A stretch of 64,000 nucleotides of DNA from UBA4782 sp034429195 (lineage in GTDB: Bacteria > Chloroflexota > Anaerolineae > Anaerolineales > Anaerolineaceae): contig DAOUGQ010000021.1 in the NCBI GenBank assembly GCA_034429195.1, positions 124,001 to 188,000 of the forward strand. The letters run 5' to 3'. Below are positions 59,857 through 64,000 of the stretch, one piece after another; positions within the stretch are counted from its first letter, which is position 1; the number at the start of each line of letters is the position of its first letter. The notes under the pieces were generated by a model, which made no database searches, was not told the DNA's origin, and saw only the letters and a list, made by a program, of their open reading frames with translations. A program made the translations under genes and the position numbers.

Positions 59857-62259
59857 TTGAAGAAGATATTACTGACTTTCATTTTATTGTTATTCCTGTC
59901 ATCAGTCCTCATTGCTCCTGAAGCCGCGCAAGCTCAGTCTGCGCAAATTCCTGAACTGATCATCCCTGGGCCTGTGGTGGAATCCATGGAAATTGTCATG
60001 GACCCGATGGTTTCTCGCAGCCAGCAGGTTTATATTGACTATTCAGTTATTGAATTTGCTGCAGAACAGGAACAAAGCCAGATACATGCACAGCTCTTTT
60101 TCGATGCGGAATATCTGATCGACCTTACCTCCAGGGATTTTTCTGAAGATGGAGGGGTGGTGTTGACCGGAAAGGTCAGTGGCATTCCCGAAAGTGAAGT
60201 ATATCTTTCGTTAGTGGGGGATAGTCTTTATGGAAAGATCAGTCTGCCTGATGCCACCTACATCATCAAACCTGTAGATCAGGAGCTGCATATGGTACAA
60301 CAGGTGAGCCTGACAGGTCTCCCTGCACAACTTCCCAGTTTATCACCAGATGTGCTTTCTCCAATTTCGGGGATGGCAACCGGAGATGATGATGGCGGGC
60401 AGATTGATGTAATGGTAGTTTATACCCCGGCTGCCAGATATGCTGCCGGAGGTACCAATGCTATTCAATCTTTGATCAATCTGGTGATGAACGAAATCAA
60501 TGAAGGGTATGCGAATAGCAATATTGTTCAACGTATCAATCTGGTAAATACCAGCGAAATCTCCTATGATGAAAGCTTCTATGATTGGAATACGATATTG
60601 AATCACCTGACAAAGAGTGATAATGTCATTGATCAGGTACATACCTGGCGCAATACCTATAAGGCAGATCTGGTGGTCATGCTAATTGATAAGGGAGGGT
60701 ATTGTGGATTGGGATGGTTGATGGATTCCAATTTTGCCAGTGGAGATTATGATTTCTCGCCATACGGCTTCAGTGTCGTTGCAGTGGATTGCGAGCCAGG
60801 TGGTTATACCATGTCGCATGAAATGGGTCATAATATGGGTGCACAGCATGACCGAGAAACTGCTGGAGGGTCGAAAGGAGCTTTTTCTTACTCTTTTGGA
60901 AAAAGAGAAGATGGATATTATTACACTATTATGGCGTATGCATGCAAGAATACGCCATGTACCGGTATTAATTTCTTCTCCAACCCTGCTGTGTATTATG
61001 ATGGTTGGCGTACCGGTGAACCAGTGAACGCCGCTGATTCAGCCGACAATCACCTGACTTTGAATAACACCAGAGTACTTGTTGCCAATTTTAAAGATGG
61101 ACCGGGTCCAATGGCACCTGAAAGTCTGACAGTCACATCTTCTACGCGAGAGAGCATTCAACTTGGGTGGGCAGATACCAGTAACAATGAAATTGGATTT
61201 AAAGTCGAACGTGCAACCCCTACAGGAAATTTCACTGAGATTGGCGTGACTGCAGCGAATGCAATCAGCTTTAACAACACCAGCCTGACCTGTGACACCA
61301 CTTACCTGTACCGAGTCAGGGCATACAACCATAATGGATCATCTGCATATTCCAATGTGATCACAGCTTCAACCAAACCTTGTCTGGAACCACCTACCAA
61401 TCTACAGGCTACAGCAACCTCGACGACCTCCATTAAATTGACCTGGACTGATGCCAGTGATAATGAAAATGGGTTCAGGATTGAGCGGGCGCTTTCCGGT
61501 AGTACAAGTTGGACACAGATTGCTCAGGTCGCAGCTAACACCAGCACCTACACCAATACAGGATTGACCTGCAGTTCAACCTACCAGTATCGGGTGTTTG
61601 CTTATGATGCGATTGGTGATTCAATGCCAAGTAATATTGCCAGTGAAAATACTGTGGTTTGTGCACCAAGCAGCTTAACCCTCACACCAATGTCACAAAA
61701 AAGGCTGCGTCTTACCTGGGTAGATAATAGTCCGAATGAAGATGGTTTTCGAGTACTACGATGGAATGGTTCTTCGTGGACGCAGATTGGCCAGGTAGGC
61801 AGTAATGTTACAAGTTTCGAAGATTACCCATTGTCTTGTAGTACAAGTTATCAGTATCGAGTTCTGGCATTTGTAACCGCACGTGATACCGATTGGTCTT
61901 CGCTCTACCAGTATTCGTCTGCCTCTGGCAGTACAAAAACCTGTGGAGTGCCTCCTCAAGTGACTGGTCTGCTTGCAGCAGCGCGCTCAATCTCATCCAT
62001 TCAGTTGTCTTGGAATGATATTCTGGATGATGAGACTTCTTACCGCATTGAACGCTCACCAAACGGGAGTTCTGATTGGACATTGGTTGGTACCACCCAG
62101 GCAGACATGATCACTTTTGTGAATTATGAGTTGACTAACGGTACTACTTACTATTACAGGGTGGCAGGTGTGAATTCTTATGGCACAGGAACATTCAGTA
62201 CTGTTTCCAGCGCTGCAACCTTCAGTAGCGGGTTGTTCATACCCATCATCAACCCATAA
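59857..62259 (+). CDS. Secreted reprolysin-like metalloprotease with four FN3 domains
   Basis: 800 aa from TTG 59857. Signal peptide to about residue 27. A propeptide-like region follows, then the zinc motif HEMGHNMGAQHD (H321, H325, H331, E322) of M12/reprolysin type, with Met-turn region TIMAYACKNT. After residue 420, four fibronectin type III domains, each with a WADTSNNEIGF or WTDASDNENGF-like strand. Degrades extracellular proteins; FN3 domains probably mediate substrate or surface binding. No ribosome site visible. Confidence 0.87.
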   Translation: MKKILLTFILLLFLSSVLIAPEAAQAQSAQIPELIIPGPVVESMEIVMDPMVSRSQQVYIDYSVIEFAAEQEQSQIHAQLFFDAEYLIDLTSRDFSEDGGVVLTGKVSGIPESEVYLSLVGDSLYGKISLPDATYIIKPVDQELHMVQQVSLTGLPAQLPSLSPDVLSPISGMATGDDDGGQIDVMVVYTPAARYAAGGTNAIQSLINLVMNEINEGYANSNIVQRINLVNTSEISYDESFYDWNTILNHLTKSDNVIDQVHTWRNTYKADLVVMLIDKGGYCGLGWLMDSNFASGDYDFSPYGFSVVAVDCEPGGYTMSHEMGHNMGAQHDRETAGGSKGAFSYSFGKREDGYYYTIMAYACKNTPCTGINFFSNPAVYYDGWRTGEPVNAADSADNHLTLNNTRVLVANFKDGPGPMAPESLTVTSSTRESIQLGWADTSNNEIGFKVERATPTGNFTEIGVTAANAISFNNTSLTCDTTYLYRVRAYNHNGSSAYSNVITASTKPCLEPPTNLQATATSTTSIKLTWTDASDNENGFRIERALSGSTSWTQIAQVAANTSTYTNTGLTCSSTYQYRVFAYDAIGDSMPSNIASENTVVCAPSSLTLTPMSQKRLRLTWVDNSPNEDGFRVLRWNGSSWTQIGQVGSNVTSFEDYPLSCSTSYQYRVLAFVTARDTDWSSLYQYSSASGSTKTCGVPPQVTGLLAAARSISSIQLSWNDILDDETSYRIERSPNGSSDWTLVGTTQADMITFVNYELTNGTTYYYRVAGVNSYGTGTFSTVSSAATFSSGLFIPIINP

Positions 62260-62352
62260 GAGTATACTTTTCACAAGCGTGTATAGACAATCTCATCAAT
62301 AATTTCCAACTTATAGTACAATGCCTAATCAAACATTTCGGAGAAGGAAATA

Positions 62353-62925
62353 ATGAACGAATTAAAAGAGCGTATCCTCTCTAAAGGTCAAAACCTGGGT
62401 GGAGGTATCCTGAAGGTAGATAGTTTCATCAATCACCAGGTTGATCCAATTCTCATGGAAGCCTGTGGAAAAGAACTTGCCCAACGCTTTGCTAATGTTG
62501 GAGCAACCAAGGTTCTTACTGCTGAAATTTCTGGAATTGCTCCAGCGCTTATGACTGCGAAGTTCCTGAATTTACCGGTAGTTTATGCCCGTAAAAGTAA
62601 ACCTGTTACTATGCCCGACCAGGTTTATCTTACCCTGGCTCCTTCTCACACGAAAAAACGTATGGTAGAGCTTATTGTCTCTCCTGAATATCTAAAAAGA
62701 GGAGAAAAAGTACTGATCATTGATGATTTTCTTGCTTCAGGTGCCACGATATTAGGATTGGTACAATTGGCAACCACAGCAGGCGCTAAAATGGTAGGAG
62801 TAGGTACTCTCATTGAAAAGACTTTCGAAGGTGGACGAGAAGCTCTTGCCTATCTTAAAATTCCGATCGAATCATTGGTGACCATCACTTCTCTGGATGA
62901 TGGTAAGATCGAAATTGCTGATTAA
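62353..62925 (+). CDS. xpt: Xanthine phosphoribosyltransferase
   Basis: 190 aa, usual length for Xpt. N-terminal MNELKERILSKGQNLGGGIL and VDSFINHQVDP, PRPP-binding loop EKVLIIDDFLASGATI with the two Asp residues, and TAEISGIAPALMTAK. Converts xanthine to XMP for purine salvage. Ribosome site GGAGAAGG before the ATG. guaA follows after 18 bases, a logical pair because GuaA turns XMP into GMP. No purine riboswitch seen upstream. Confidence 0.93.
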   Translation: MNELKERILSKGQNLGGGILKVDSFINHQVDPILMEACGKELAQRFANVGATKVLTAEISGIAPALMTAKFLNLPVVYARKSKPVTMPDQVYLTLAPSHTKKRMVELIVSPEYLKRGEKVLIIDDFLASGATILGLVQLATTAGAKMVGVGTLIEKTFEGGREALAYLKIPIESLVTITSLDDGKIEIAD

Positions 62926-62943
62926 CCCGAAAATGTAGCCAGC

Positions 62944-64000
62944 ATGTCCAGACCTGATGCAATAGCAATTTTAGATTTTGGTTCTCAGTATAGCCAGTTG
63001 ATTGCACGGCGTGTGCGTGAACTGCAGGTGTATTGCGAATTATTCCCCTGGAACACGGATCAAATCAAAGTGCTTTCTATCCAGCCACAGGCGTTCATCC
63101 TTTCCGGTGGACCTGCCTCTGTATACGAAAAGGATGCACCATACTTACCTTCATATGTTCTGGAGAGTGGACTGCCTATATTGGGTATTTGCTACGGCAT
63201 GCAAGCCTTGACGCAGGCATTGGGTGGCACAGTAGCTGCTTCGGGTAAACGTGAGTATGGTCTGGCTGAGATCCATGTCAATAAACAAAATCCGTTGATT
63301 GTGGAAAAGGAATTACAGGTCTGGATGTCGCACGGTGACCGGATTGAGTCAGTACCATCCGGCTTTACCATCCTGGCAGGAAGCAGTCACAGCCCGATCG
63401 CTGCCATGGGTGACGAGGTGAGGAAATATTATGGTTTGCAGTTCCATCCGGAAGTAAAGCATACACAGCACGGGACGCAGATACTGGAGCATTTTGTATT
63501 GAGTATTTGTGGACTGAACCAGCAGTGGACACCGCAATCCATGATCGAGCAATGTATTACAGAAATAAGGACACAGGTAGGAGAAAGAAAAGTCCTGTCT
63601 GCAGTCAGTGGCGGAGTGGATTCGAGTGTTGCGACTGCTTTAACACTCAAAGCAGTTGGCGATCAATTGGATGCAGTTTTTGTAGATACCGGCTTGCTGC
63701 GCGAAGGTGAACGAGAGCAGGTTGAAACTACCTTCATAAAAAATCTGAGAACCCGGCTGCATGTAGTCGATGCAAGTCACACTTTCTTTATCAAACTAGC
63801 TGGAGTAATCGAGCCTGAAGCAAAGCGCCGTATCATCGGAGAAACATTTATTCGTACCTTTGAAGCACAGGCAAAGCAGATAGGAACACCTCCTTTTCTG
63901 GTGCAAGGGACGATCTATCCTGATGTAGTGGAATCCAGTGCCCCGGATCGTTCGCAAGCACAGCGTATCAAAAGCCATCATAATGTAGGCGGATTACCTC
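62944..64000 (+). CDS. guaA: GMP synthase, glutamine-hydrolysing (3' end outside window)
   Basis: 352 codons from ATG 62944, open to the window edge. N-terminal glutaminase: ILDFGSQYSQLIARRVREL, catalytic Cys in LPILGICYGMQALTQALGG, His-Glu in GLQFHPEVKHTQ. The ATP-pyrophosphatase domain begins with VLSAVSGGVDSSVATAL (P-loop SGGVDS), followed by VDTGLLREGEREQV. About 150 residues are missing. Amidates XMP to GMP. Cotranscribed with xpt. Confidence 0.95.
   Translation, partial: MSRPDAIAILDFGSQYSQLIARRVRELQVYCELFPWNTDQIKVLSIQPQAFILSGGPASVYEKDAPYLPSYVLESGLPILGICYGMQALTQALGGTVAASGKREYGLAEIHVNKQNPLIVEKELQVWMSHGDRIESVPSGFTILAGSSHSPIAAMGDEVRKYYGLQFHPEVKHTQHGTQILEHFVLSICGLNQQWTPQSMIEQCITEIRTQVGERKVLSAVSGGVDSSVATALTLKAVGDQLDAVFVDTGLLREGEREQVETTFIKNLRTRLHVVDASHTFFIKLAGVIEPEAKRRIIGETFIRTFEAQAKQIGTPPFLVQGTIYPDVVESSAPDRSQAQRIKSHHNVGGLP

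Noticed and set aside
62260..62352. Purine riboswitch upstream of xpt
   Set aside because: The 93-base gap shows no recognisable conserved junction or the three paired helices of a purine aptamer.

Overview
The window looks like a moderate-GC chromosomal segment of a free-living anaerobic bacterium, most probably Chloroflexota of the Anaerolineae type. This is inferred from gene content: a tungstate ABC importer, a GlpA-like/NAD(FAD) dehydrogenase/DUF1667 set typical of anaerobes, many lipoproteins and secreted proteins with Thr/Pro-rich linkers or WD40 and FN3 repeats, a SpoVS protein without other sporulation genes, and a LonB-like protease. No rRNA, CRISPR array, intact prophage or insertion sequence was seen.

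Layout. 1-3.5 kb: a truncated SIS-domain protein, two overlapping UbiA-family genes (one with its metal motifs lost) and a WYL regulator with a 39-bp palindromic operator. 3.6-9.4 kb: small accessory genes (GyrI-like, ICMT-like methyltransferase with a displaced 5' end, cupin, dodecin, TerC-like, GNAT, diaminopropionate ammonia-lyase). 9.5-11.1 kb: an AT-rich decayed stretch with two broken genes, a 70-bp tandem repeat made from the 3' half of a tRNA, and an intact tRNA-Asn(GTT). 11.2-14.4 kb: tungstate importer (tupCB and tupA, with a molybdopterin-oxidoreductase-like domain lying in frame after the tupA stop). 14.9-18.0 kb: GlpA-like dehydrogenase, FAD/NAD oxidoreductase and DUF1667 protein. 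18.3-33.8 kb: mostly minus-strand single genes and pairs (MFS, PIG-L, LRR, DegT aminotransferase, methyltransferase, M20 peptidase, a DAK2-like/LysM pair, class III aminotransferase, PLD and WD40 lipoproteins, gyrA, DsrE).

34-42.6 kb is mostly plus strand: a two-thioredoxin/DsbD fusion, rnhA (minus), pstSCAB and a Lon-like protease. 42.6-47.5 kb is a minus-strand secreted block (subtilisin-like protease, repeat protein, membrane protein). 47.6-51.7 kb is a PadR-controlled iron/corrinoid-type ABC importer ending in a P-loop NTPase. 51.8-57.6 kb holds pepF, two deoxynucleoside kinases and a nucleotidyltransferase around the most notable element, a candidate replication origin (about 55.38-55.74 kb) with three perfect and several near-perfect DnaA boxes, a DnaA-trio-like run and an AT-rich stretch, followed by spoVS. 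57.7-64 kb: TolB-like lipoprotein, histidine phosphatase, FN3-bearing metalloprotease, xpt and the first part of guaA.

Recurring theme: several starts (19815, 23287, 24046, 33955, 36655, 47650/47656) lack a Shine-Dalgarno sequence but have a -10-like hexamer 6-14 bases upstream, which suggests leaderless or nearly leaderless transcripts. Several single-base lesions (4502, the T-run near 10640, the nonsense codon at 10472) are either decay or assembly errors.
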